Below, piece after piece: positions 38,437 to 49,685 of a DNA stretch of 64,000 bases. Numbering within the stretch: position 1 is the stretch's first letter; the number at the start of each line of letters is the position of its first letter. Origin of the DNA: Nepenthes gracilis (Eukaryota; Streptophyta; Magnoliopsida; Caryophyllales; Nepenthaceae); contig BSYO01000003.1 in NCBI GenBank assembly GCA_033239525.1, positions 1,916,001-1,980,000 on the forward strand. The letters run 5' to 3'. The position numbers and the translations under genes were made by a program. Under the pieces are notes generated by a model, which did not search any database, was not told the origin of the DNA, and worked only from the letters and a program-made list of their open reading frames with translations.

Positions 38437-39263
38437 TGTCTAATGGATGGGTTATCTTGAGAACATAAGTAGTTCACATGAGGCAAGTTCAAATAGAGAT
38501 GTTAGGCAAAAATTATGCGATATTTATACAATGGTTACTTGAGCGATGGGTTTTATTGGAGGTTCATATGAACTGTGGTCAAGTGAAAGCCATTTCTAAC
38601 AAATAAAAAGTAACAACACCTAATATGCACATAAATATTACACGTGCACTGTTTGGGCAAAATGGGCACGGCCAATGGGTGCTCAAGCCCCAATTTAGCA
38701 TTTACATTGTAGTGTTCGAACACCAATTCTATCATCAAAGGTCTTGCGTGATTTTTCGGCACAAATGAGAAATCATTTTTAACACAATAGTATTACTTAA
38801 AGAGAAAAAAGAGAAAATGAAAGGTTTTGACATTCGGTTAATGTTTAATTTAAGTTTTATTTTTTATTAAATTTGAATACGTTACTCTAATTTGTTTTTA
38901 AAATACATTTCCTCTTTGATTGCTCACTTTTACTGTGTATTTTTTTTATGAGTTGTAAGATATATTAGAGATTGAATTCAACCATTGTTCACTCAGGCTA
39001 TAGTAAAATATTCTTAAAAGAAGTTATATTCATAACCAGTCGCTATATTATAGTAAATTTATTTAAAATTTGTCATATGAGTTTTTTTTAATTAGAAAGA
39101 GTTTTCATATTGAATATTATTATATAACCTGTATGTATTTGGCTGAATGATTAGGTTCATTACACTTTCACATTATTTGATGGCCCATGATTGATGGAGG
39201 ATTCGGGGTTCATTTTTTTTGTGCCGATTGTGTGCATGATTTTGTTCTTAGAGAAACCAAGCA
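38437..39263 (+). repeat. 5' LTR of copia family A, plus-strand copy
   Basis: Begins TGTCTAATGGATGGG and ends CA two bases before a primer-binding site, giving about 827 bases. Its reverse complement aligns with 12,515-13,280 and 7,690-8,830. For example, the complement of 38,830-38,910 shows the same CAATCAAAGAGG...TTAGAGTAACGTATTCAAATTT order as the TTAGAGTAATACATCCAAATTT block of the others. The 69-codon minus frame at 38,553-38,762 is inside it and is not a gene. Confidence 0.6.
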
Positions 39264-39265
39264 AG

Positions 39266-39276
39266 TGGTATTAAAG
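39266..39276 (+). other. Retroelement primer-binding site
   Basis: TGGTATTAAAG lies two bases after the CA end of the LTR. It differs at few positions from TGGTATCAGAG, the start of the plant initiator-tRNA-Met complementary word used by copia elements. It fixes the LTR boundary and the plus orientation of this copy. Confidence 0.6.
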
Positions 39277-39309
39277 TGTAAGTTTTTTAAATTGTAAAAA
39301 TTATAATTT

Positions 39310-39945
39310 GATGGCATCATCGTAGAAGGGTTTACTATTTCACATTGAGCAATTTAATGAATAAAATAATTTTATCTTTGGTAAAAAATAGTCAGAAATA
39401 TTTTAACCAAGTAAAAAACAGTTAAACGCTATAAAAGAAAAACAACAACTTGGAAAAGATTAATAAAAAGTAGCAAAATATAAAGAATTTAGTTAATTAT
39501 ATAATTAAGTTATATCTTATAGACAATACTCTCTAATATGTCATTAGTTTATTGGATCAAGTAAAAACTCGGATGAAGTAGGAGGGCTATTACGAGCTCA
39601 AATCTTTGGCATTAAGGTTATATATGATGAAACAAATATCCGAACTCCGGTTGTTTGAAAGTAGAAGTCTTAAAAAATATCTGAACAAGTTTGTTATAGT
39701 CTTGGCATAAATGCTTGTACTTGAAGAGAAGATTAAGTACGAAGACATGACATTGGTATTGTCAATTTTGATACCGACTTCGTACAATCACATTGTCATA
39801 ATATTACTATTTAAAAATGACATACTCAATCATAATGAGGTTATCATTTTTTTACTTGTAAATAAATCTATACAAAATGAGAGTGATAAAATTTCGGAGG
39901 AGTTAAATGCCTTTGCATTCACTAACGAGAGCTTAATCTAATGGT
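39310..39945 (+). pseudogene. Ty1/copia gag 5' fragment, truncated
   Basis: The translated region carries copia gag features: an early FHIEQFNE-type word followed by NNFIFGKK, then a UBN2-type stretch with LKKYLNKFVIVLA, one stop, and an open frame (39,711-39,941) containing KYEDMTLVLSILIPTSYNHI. That frame resembles the minus-strand gag at 11.75-12.1 kb. The fragment stops abruptly at about 39,945, at the edge of the 39,959-42,395 tandem duplication. Protease, integrase and RT are missing. Confidence 0.65.
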
Positions 39946-39958
39946 TGTGTTATATAAT

Positions 39959-41065
39959 CAGAGCTTAATCTAATTTCAAATTAAAATTAGTTTCTCTTTT
40001 CTTGTTTGAAATTATATAAGAATTTTCCGTAAGATATTTATTATATTAATGGCTCTTTTTGCAATAGAAATATAATTATTGCACGATAGCAAAAAAAAGT
40101 AAATTTTTTATATTTAAAAAAATTAATTTTCTAAAAATAATCAAATTATAATTATTAATTATAAAATAGGAAATCAAAATTAAAAAAATAAACATTTCTA
40201 ATGGAAAAAAATTTTCTTAAATTGATCCGACATTCATTATAATAGTAATTACCTGCCCTAATTTAGTCCTGATCTTAATAGGATGGGGATGACGATTAAA
40301 ATCGTTATCCCATGCCATCGAAACATCATTCCTAACATTCAATGAACACTTGCTTTTTCATAATTTCATAGAGATAGGTTAGACCACGTCGTTATGATTT
40401 TTCAAACCATCCAAAATAAATTTTAAAGAAAAAAAACTACCAACTACCAAGAGGCCCCATTAACATTGTCTGCATACAATGTCAAACCACATTCATCTTA
40501 GATTTTTTATTTTATTTGATTTTATTTGGGGCATGATGTGGGTGCCCTCTTGCTAACCCTAATAATAATAATGTTAATATTAATATTTCAATATTAATAT
40601 AGTGGGACCCTAATTTATAATACGTCAATGTCATCATAAGTGTCCATGTTTGGCTTTTTAGATCAATGAAAGTTAATTTTATGATTTATTGTTTTTTTTC
40701 AAAAAAATTATATTGAATTTAGAATTTCAAAAATTTTAAAGAATGATCTTTTAAAATTTTTTAATTTCAGAAACTTTTAAAGTGGACTAAGTTAATATAT
40801 TTGTAAAGTTAATTTTGGATAATAATTGAAAGAATCAAATAGGAATATTTATAAATTGAAATGGGTGTGGCCTTTCTGCGTCAAGATATTAGAGATTATC
40901 CAATACGAGAGGCCAGTAAATTAGGCAGAAATCAATCAATAATTAATTAAAAATGGTCAAAGAAGGTAAAAGACAGCATTCTCAGTTGGAAGTTCAAAAG
41001 CAATTTGGTGGCATGCAGGATATTTCAAGAGATTGGATATCTTTGTGAATGAATGTTGTTAGAGG
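39959..41065. repeat. Tandem duplication 2, unit A
   Basis: Starts CAGAGCTTAATCTAATTTC and is repeated directly from 41,066. The two units are nearly identical over long stretches, including the AGGCCCCATTAACATTGTCT and TTTGGGGCATGAT blocks and the GGTGTGGCCTTTCTGCGTCA block near the end. No gene inside. The same GAGCTTAATCTAAT word occurs once more at 39,929, just before the unit. Confidence 0.9.
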
Positions 41066-42395
41066 CAGAGCTTAATCTAATTTCAAATTTAAAATTCATT
41101 AAAATTCATTCTGTCCCGTCTTCCGAGCACCGCTGCTGGTGCCTGGCTGCCGCCGAGCACATAATCAGAATAGAACGGGCCGCTCGAGACTAAAATCCCG
41201 CGTGCCGAGCCTAAAACTAATGGGGGCCGCTGATACATGCTGATTCTGGGCGCCGCGCGGTTGATTTCTTGTTTAAAATTATATAAGAATTTTTCGTAAG
41301 ATATTTATTATATTAATGGCTCTTTTTGCAGTAGAAATATAATTATTGCACTTGAATCGAGAGCAAGAAAAGTAAATTTTTTATATTTAAAAAAATTAAA
41401 ATTTAAAAAATAATCAAATTATAATTATCAATTATAAAATAAGAAATCAAAATTAAAAAAACAAACATTTCTAAGAGAAAAAATTTTTTCTTAAATTGAT
41501 CCAACATCCATCATAATAGTAATTATCTACTCTAATTTAATCCTGATCTTAATAAGATGGGGATGACGATTAAAGCCATTATCCCATGCCATCGAAACAT
41601 CGTTCCTAACATTCAATGAACACTTGCTTTTTCGTAATTTCATAGAGATGTGTTAGACCACGTCGTTATGATTTTTCAAACCATCCAAAATAAATTTAAA
41701 AGAAAAAAAAAACTACCAACTACCTAGAGGCCCCATTAACATTGTCTGCATATAATGTCAAACCACATTCATCTTAGATTTTTTATTTTATTTGATTTTA
41801 TTTGGGGCATGATATGGGACATAAAATCCAACGTGTTTCTTGCTAACCCTAATAATAATAATGTTAATATTAATATTTCAATATTAATATAGTGGGACAA
41901 GTTAAATGTTAAATCAAAACGTAGCACCGGGAGACAATTTATAATACGTCAATGTCATCATAAGTGTCCATGTTTGGATTATTTTTTAGATCAATGAAAG
42001 TTAATTTTATGATTTATTGTTTTTTTTTTTCAAAAAAATTATATTGAATTTAGAATTTCAAAAATTTTAAAGAATGATTTTTTAAAATTTTTTAATTTCA
42101 GAAACTTTTAAAGTGGACCAAGTTAATATATTTTTAAAGTTAATTTTGGATAATAATTGAAAGAATCAAATAGGAATATTTATAGATTGAAATGGGTGTG
42201 GCCTTTCTGCGTCAAGATATTAGAGATTATCCCATACGAGAGGCCAGTAAATTAGGCAGAAATCAATCAATAATTAATTAAAAATGGTCAAAAGAAGGTA
42301 AAAGACAGCATTCTCAGTTGGACGTTCAAAAGAAATTGGGTGGCATGCAGGATATTTCAAGAGATTGGATATCTTTGTGGATGAATGAATGTGAA
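41066..42395. repeat. Tandem duplication 2, unit B
   Basis: Direct copy of 39,959-41,065, longer by about 225 bases. Most of the difference is a GC-rich insert at 41,101-41,263. Smaller differences are near 41,817-41,838 (different filler before CTTGCTAACCC) and 41,898-41,937 (extra bases between GTGGGAC and ATTTATAATACG). Similarity ends near ATATCTTTGTGGATGAATG. Confidence 0.9.
41101..41263. mobile_element. GC-rich insert present only in unit B
   Basis: About 160 bases of strongly GC-rich DNA interrupt unit B and are absent from unit A. CCGAGCAC occurs twice and CCGAGCC once more. The ten-base word AAAATTCATT stands twice in tandem at the left edge (41,091-41,110). It is related to the island at 36,874. 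No coding frame, RNA family or transposon ends recognised. Whether it was gained by B or lost from A is not settled by the sequence. Confidence 0.45.
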
Positions 42396-45300
42396 GGCAA
42401 GAAAATCTGATAACAGTTTTGCATGTTATGATTTATTTTTACGATATATATTTTTTTCTTCTATCTAATTACTAATCTTTATTTACTTTTATACTTTAAA
42501 TTAAATTTATATTTATTTTATTTAATAAATTTAAAGTAATATTTATAAAGAAATTTTTTATTAAAAAAATCGGGATTTTTTTTAGAGAGATTACAAAAGA
42601 TTTTTTAAACAAATTTAATTCATACATTATTTTGAAAAAAATACACTTAAAATACCTTTAAAATATTAAAAAAAGATTCTTAGAAGTTTTCAAAATAAAC
42701 AATTGGCTCACGTCGCCAATTATGCGAGTATAACATATCAGAATAGCAGCATTTTTTATTTTTACTTATCCATTTGGCTAAAGTCTATAATATATAAGTA
42801 ATATTTTAGGGTGCTTTTTAGCCATCATTCAAACATCTTATTATAATTGTATATATAATATAGTGGAGTCAATTAACCCAATATATATATATATATAAAG
42901 GGTTGAATAAAAATAAATAAATAAATAAATTATCAATAATAGTTCAACATATATACTATTTAATTACGGTTTGATTTATTATTTATATTGTATTTTTGGT
43001 TTGATTGTTGTTCAAAATCTTAAATCAAAGTAAGTCAAACCGAACCACACACATAAATATATATGTTAGAGTAAATAAGAATATTTTGGTCATATTTAAT
43101 TTTAATGTACTACTGATTCGACTTTTAATACAAATGATTTAATTATTAATATGTTAAAAGTTTATTATCTTCTAAATTATTAAATTTTTTATTTACTCTA
43201 GAAAGTGCCTGTGTTTAAAAATGATTATAATGTTAAAAAAACTTTAAAAAGATTTTAAGATTTATATTATACAATATTTTTCTTCTAATTAACATATTTT
43301 ATTATTTTTATATAATTTTTTGATCAGATAGAATTTAGAAAGAATTATCAAGGAAATGCTGCAGACCAAGTTTAAATTAAATATTATAGTATTCCTTGAT
43401 TGATATATATTTTTACTTACAATATCATTTTATGATTTTTATATATTTTTGTTATATTTATTAAGTTATTTTAGAATATGTTTAAGATATTATTATCAAT
43501 ATGTTAAAATTATTCTTGTTTATTTTAATTTTTTATGTCACATATTAAATTAAACAAATATTTTTAAAATAAATAATATAACAATGTTATAATATATGGA
43601 ATAGAACAATATATGGAATAGAGTTGGCTGGATTGAAGAAAAAATGATTATAATTTGTTCTAATATTTTTTATAAATAGACAAAATAATTAAGGTTGGAA
43701 TGAAGGAAAAATTAAACGAATGTGATTGCATATAATCTTGATTAATTCCATCCGTTAGATGAGTTTTACAACCAACAGTCCCGATTTCTATTAAAGAGAT
43801 ATTTTGACAAAAGGATAAAAAAATAAATTTAAATTTAAATGAATGAGCCCCTATTTTATTTTTTATTTTTCATTTATGAGAGAGTGGGGAAGTTGGACAG
43901 ACGGCAAGACAGTAGTATAAATTATTAATTTTTTAAAATATAAAGTCTTGAGTAGGATAATTGTAGTTCTTATAAATAAATATTTATCAATTCTTTATTT
44001 AATTATTTTATCTATATATTTTTTATTTTATGATATAAATAATAAGTAATGCTTATCATATATTGACTTTATCAAAAACATTTCTGGATCCGTCACTATA
44101 ATGTGGCGTCCTACGTTTATTTATTTTACAAGTCTACTAATATAAGTAGACAAAAATATTATTATTAAAAATATTTTATACTAATATATTTTATAATTAA
44201 ATAATAATAATTTGAAGGACGCTCAAACATTAATAAAGATTTGTGTGTTGTGTTTATCTGAATATCAATATCCAGTATTTTACATTTGATATATGTTCTT
44301 GCAACACGAGTACATTTTGTTCAAAATACTAATACTTAATGTATATTTGTTTTTGTCCGAAATATTTGAACCTAATGCATGCCTATTTTGCACATAACTA
44401 TAGTTAGTAAAAAATGCTTAATCTGACAGACGTCTGTGTTACATACAAGCATAGTTATTTTAAAAAAATTATGCCTGATATGTGCTTATACACCACTTGT
44501 GCATTGTCTTATATTTCCTTTGTGCATTTGCAGCACATGAGGGTTAAGATGTTAATTTTTTTTCAGACGCAAAATTTTTAACCTAATTTTAATATTTTTT
44601 GTAAATATCTCATTTCTTTTACAGAAGAGATAGAAAAAAAAGTGGCCGCAAATTATTATAATCTCATTATCGAAAGTAAGAGAAGATTGTGGTATTTTTG
44701 AGATCTTCTTTATCATTAAAAAATATACATTATATTTTTTTTATTATCTTAAGTTTATTTTGATGCTTATTCTTTTAACTAAAATTTTGTCTCTATGCAT
44801 TTCTAAAAGCGTTTAAACGAGTTAAAGTTTAAAAAAAATTAATTCTTTCAATTACGACACTAAAATATATTTGTTTAAAGTTTATACGTTGCAATTAATT
44901 TTGCCATTGGAGGAGCCTTTTGACGAGAAGCATTTGATTCGAGAAAACTAACCCATTCGCTTTTAAAATAGAGTTTTTGGAAAATAAAAGATAGTAACTT
45001 TTATGAATAAGTACGGATCCATTAAGTATAAATTAAAGGATAATATATAACCAAGCAATATGATTATGGTAGCTCCTCACTTCGGTCATATAATTTGGAT
45101 TTTTATTAAACCAAACAAAATCATCAAGTGATACAAATTATCAATGTGTGAATTGATTTAATTTGGATTATTTATAAGATTTATTATACTAAACTCATCA
45201 ATCAAAATTTATTTATTTAATTTAATATATTATAAATAAAAAATAAGATAAATAAACAATGATAGTCATATAATAATATTTTAAGCATATTTTGAACGAC

Positions 45301-45675
45301 ATAATAAATATAATAAAAATAATAATATCCTAAGTAAAAAGGTAATAATTGATTAAAAAAAATATATCTTAATATTAAACTCAAACTCGGTCACTGCTAC
45401 TTTGATTTTTTTTTTAAAAAAAAAGATATATAGATAATATTTAACCTAAAAATACATTTAAAATGCCAAAATAAAATATTTAATAAAATATTACCAATTA
45501 TAATTTTCTTAAACTTTTCAAGGACATTCAAAGTATCTTTATATTATGGAAATATGCTTAGAATATTTAATAATTTAGATATCAATAAGCACTTAAAAAA
45601 ATTAAAAATTTGACAATTAATATTAAAAGTTGATTCAATTATACAAAAACAAATAAATATAATTAAAACATATTG
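42396..45675. other. AT-rich intergenic DNA, no gene recognised
   Basis: Long AT-rich stretch without open frames of interest or clear repeats. Short simple runs (AT near 42,881-42,896, AAAT near 42,910-42,930) are the only structure I could pick out. Confidence 0.45.
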
Positions 45676-45680
45676 AATCA

Positions 45681-45806
45681 TGATGCGAGTCCCACATTAA
45701 AAAGCTTGAGGCAAAAACCTCCAGCTTATAAGTCAGAGGGAATATAATTATAAGCTTATAAGTTGAAAGTTTTTGCCTTAAGCTTTTCAATGTGAGACTC
45801 GCATCA
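45681..45806. mobile_element. Foldback MITE with 5-bp target duplication
   Basis: A 126-base element begins TGATGCGAGTCCCACATT and ends with the complement, AATGTGAGACTCGCATCA. The arms pair for about 35 bases at each end with few mismatches, through the AAGCTT and GGCAAAAAC words. A weaker pairing of CTTATAAG words continues toward the middle, so nearly the whole element can fold into one hairpin. AATCA flanks both ends (45,676-45,680 and 45,807-45,811), a likely target-site duplication. No coding capacity. Confidence 0.8.
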
Positions 45807-45811
45807 AATCA

Positions 45812-47479
45812 TAACAACAAATATTATATATACATTTAGGCTAGTTGAATGTGGCCATATTTTTCCATTAGATTTTTTTAATTTTTTGGTCGCGTTGGAA
45901 TATGACATGCACAATATTTGGACGTATTAAGTCATTATCAATTATATTTTACAATAAACATAAACTGAAGGAGGGAATGCAAGTCAACTTCGAGTCCAGA
46001 AAACCAAGTTCTTGAATTTTGCTTTCAGTTGTGCGTTTGGCATACTAGCACTATACGTGACTTTAGATTAAATTTCTGCATGAATTTTTTACGTTACGAG
46101 GGAAGGATTTTCTTGAAATATCGGGGCAAATTTGTAATTTAATTATAGTTATATCGTGCCTAAATTATGAAACGTGAGGTTTTTATTTCTCTAAAGAAGA
46201 ATCAGATATTTGCTTCTCCAATCTACATTATTAGATTAAAAAAATCAACATCTCAATTTTAAATATTAAATAACACTATCTAAATAAATTCTTTGGTTAA
46301 TTTTTTCTATATGTTTGATTTAATATTTAATATATTTTAATACTATAAAAAATTTTAAAAAATATATATATATATAATTATCTTTAATAGTGCACGAGAA
46401 AAATAGCACAGGGTAATTTCATGTGGGGACACTTGAGTATTTTAAGAGCTGTATTAGTGTGATGATTGCTAATCACGTTGATTAATTAATACAAGTTATT
46501 AGAATTGTCCATCTTATTCAAATTCTTGAGGGAAATCGCTTAGCTTAAAATTCAACGGCGAACTAGCTGTTGTGATGCCAGTGATTGATTTTTTTTTTTT
46601 TCTTTTTTTTATGTAAGGCGTATAGTTGGTAAGAAAAAATAATAATACTCTAATTTACATCAAATATAAATCTATAAAATAAGCCCTTTTAACTCCTTAT
46701 AAGGTGCCCCATGAAGATGGGGCACTGTTCAAAGAAATTAATGGTTATAGTTTCGTTTTGGAAGTCCGAGCAACAACGCATTAATAGAAGCAAAATTTTG
46801 ATTATAACTGATAGCTAAGTATATAAAACTCTAATTATGTATGAAATTAATAAAAAAAAAATAATTATATGAATCTGTCATTTCACCGCTTAACATAGAA
46901 TTATTATTATTATTATCATAGGGGGGAGGTGAGAACTATTATCAAATGAATTACGTAAGTAGATAGTTATTCCCAACTTACTCAGAACTGTTGCTTGTTT
47001 GGCATCAATTATAAGCTTCTATTTCTTGTTTTATGACTTAAAATGCATTGCGTAAGACACTGCGTCGCAGTATGTGAAATAACCAAGCGTAAACGTATGT
47101 TTCGCTTGCAACGTCAATATTAGCAGCTGTGAACTAGCCAGTACCTGTTCAATAACACATCCCCAAAAAAGGGGTTTTTGACTTTTCAATTTTAACTTTT
47201 TTTTATTTTTTAGGTTTTATTGGGAAATTAATTCATTTATTTTCATTAAAAATATAAATATTTTAATAAGTTAGACATTTCAAGAGAAATCATTTATTTA
47301 TCTAAAATTATAGGGGAAATCTTTCTTTTCTTGCGTTGGAAAATAAAAAAAGAACGACTTACACACAAAAAAAATAATCGTTTCACTTTTTTTTTTTTTT
47401 GTTGAAGGTATATATATATAACGAAAACAATTAATTTTCAATGTATAAACAAGACTACGTGTATTTTACTGTTTCCAAA
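45812..47479. other. AT-rich intergenic DNA, no gene recognised
   Basis: No gene seen. T-rich runs are present near 46,590-46,610 and 47,388-47,400, and a short ATT repeat near 46,902-46,917. Confidence 0.45.
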
Positions 47480-49685
47480 TCTCTGCAAGAAACCCGATGC
47501 ATGGAAGCACTTCTCAATGACATAATTTTGCCTACTGATCAAATGAATAAAATAAGATTAATGTATGATTTTGCCTACAGATCTCCACCAAAGCATCCCT
47601 CCTAAATAAAGAATATCATTAAAGCACTCTTCCCACGAAGACCTACACAGCGACACATCAGACACGACGTATATTCCATATGGATACCATACTGCTAAAT
47701 GAGTGACTAGTTATTGACGTAGTGGACATTGATTTGCCGAAGATGCTAAGCTACTTGGGCAAGCTAATATATATATATATATATATATATTTTTAAAAAA
47801 GTCAAACTATAAGAGATAGAGAATTGCTGGAGATGCAACACTCTCCAACCTTGAACACATGGGTCCAAACTAAAGTGAAGGTGATTGACGTGCATGCTGC
47901 TGCTGCTACAGCCTATACGCAAGCAAAAGTTCGTTCCAAGGTCATTAATCGTACTGCTCCGAAACACGAAACGGCCAGCATTTCCAGGCACGCAAATGCG
48001 TAATATAGAAGTCATCCAAGAGTTAAATTTGCCGGGATTGAGAATGCCAAACAGTTCCCAGCAGGCCCACCTCAACACAAGATTTACGAGAGGATTAAGG
48101 AAACAACCTTAGGATGCCTCCAAATAACATACCATCCTCTACACTCATATGCACAAAACGGACCGCAACCAAAAATAGATGGTGTACGTACGCTCACATC
48201 ATCCAAGGGTATTCCAAAAGTGCCCAAATGGCCTCCCTAAACATTTCCTTCAAATAATATAACATCCCATCTACTCATCCACCCAGACCACATAGGAATA
48301 AATAGATAAATGTATGCCCATATTACCCATAGGTGCCCCAAAAGTGTCCAAATGGCATCCCTAAACATTTCTCTTCAGGCCTACACACCAGGGCAAGTCA
48401 TCCACACTATACGCAACTTGGTTATCTATTTTCCAAACAATTAGACTATCAATATGCCTTACACTTGCTTCGGCAAGGCTAGTGGTAAATTCAGTGTCCT
48501 CCAAGCAGGAAGCCAAATCATTTGCCTTAATCTCCGTAAGCCGGCCAATCAACAAAGATATATTGCATTTGCCACCCAATTCCACAACGAATATGCCTAC
48601 CATTTATCAGCTCACATCTAGTCTGTCAAAGTCAATTATTATCATAAACAACTGAAAACGTATATGCGTGTGGAGAAAGGCATCCAAATGCTCAAAGATC
48701 CACAAAAATCAGCAGCAGCATTGCCACAATCTCACCACTCATTCTCTATTTTTATAGTTTGTATGGATTAGTAATACTATGAATCACATAATCATGAGTA
48801 CATTAATTGACTCACCATATTTCTGAGAGTTTGGGATAGACACAAGTGAATTCCAGGTAAAACGGAAAGCCTGGGACATAAAAACTGAATCCCAGCAAGT
48901 AATATCTATTAAACAGGCCACACCGTCTATTATTCCTTCAGAAAGAGTCGGAAGTCAAGGGGACCTCCAAGATCTCTGGTTAGTCATGACAGCATATGGC
49001 CCTATTAACTTATAGATATAAATGGAAAATCAAGGGCGTCAATAAATGCACATAGGGGCAATCAAATGTCTAGACAGAGGTCGAGGATTTGCTGATTTAT
49101 GAGAGCAGCTAAAACGGGCCAATCAGGTCAATACGAGAAATAGATGTTGGTGCTCAATCATCAGAGTAAAATAGAGCAGAAAATCAGTGCCTGCTAGCTT
49201 AGTGCCTGCCCATTGCAGAGAAACATGACATAATAAAGATAGTTGCAGGAACTGGAGATGCCAGCCAACCAGAATCACAGAAATTGTAGCAACAGAAATT
49301 TTGATGTTGCCCCACAGGCATCCTCAGCAGCGTACTGGCTGTAGGTTTTTGCTTTCATTTTTTATAGCTTTGGATTTTTCCCCTAAATGCTCCATTTGCT
49401 ACATACATGAACTAAGGAGCAGCTTAAAAATCCAGAATAGTCTCAAAACAGATGATATAATTGGATGCAACAACAGCATTTAACATGCAAGTGTATTGTT
49501 AACAAGACTGGGGGAATTCTTCATGAACATTAAAACTGGAAGATCCCTATGACAAACCAAAAGTAGCAATAAATGATAACAAAACCCAGAACATAAGAGA
49601 AGAATCTGAAAAGACCCTTTCACCCCAAATGAAAATAACCCCCAACCCAAGGGGCTATGCAATTTCAACTTCTACTTACACTCCC
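47480..49685. other. CACYBP downstream flank, mixed composition
   Basis: GC content rises here, and the sequence looks like 3' flank or untranslated DNA of the minus-strand gene that ends at 49,686. A run of 12 AT units lies at 47,767-47,790. The open frames of 75-104 codons at 47,764-48,112 (both strands) and the 80-codon frame at 48,361-48,603 match no family I recognise and are not called as genes. Confidence 0.4.
48118..48372. repeat. Two-copy tandem repeat, about 129 bp
   Basis: Units at about 48,118-48,247 and 48,248-48,372 share, in order, CAAATAA(C/T)AT, CATC(C/T)(T/A)CTAC-type words, and an ending block with CCAAAAGTG(C/T)CCAAATGGC(C/A)TCCCTAAACATTTC. Together they carry no open frame. 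Confidence 0.7.

Noticed and set aside
38553..38762. 69-codon minus frame
   Set aside because: Falls inside the family A LTR and has no protein similarity that I can see.
47764..48112. Overlapping frames of 104 (minus) and 75 (plus) codons
   Set aside because: No recognisable domain, overlap each other on opposite strands, and the minus one runs into an AT dinucleotide repeat.
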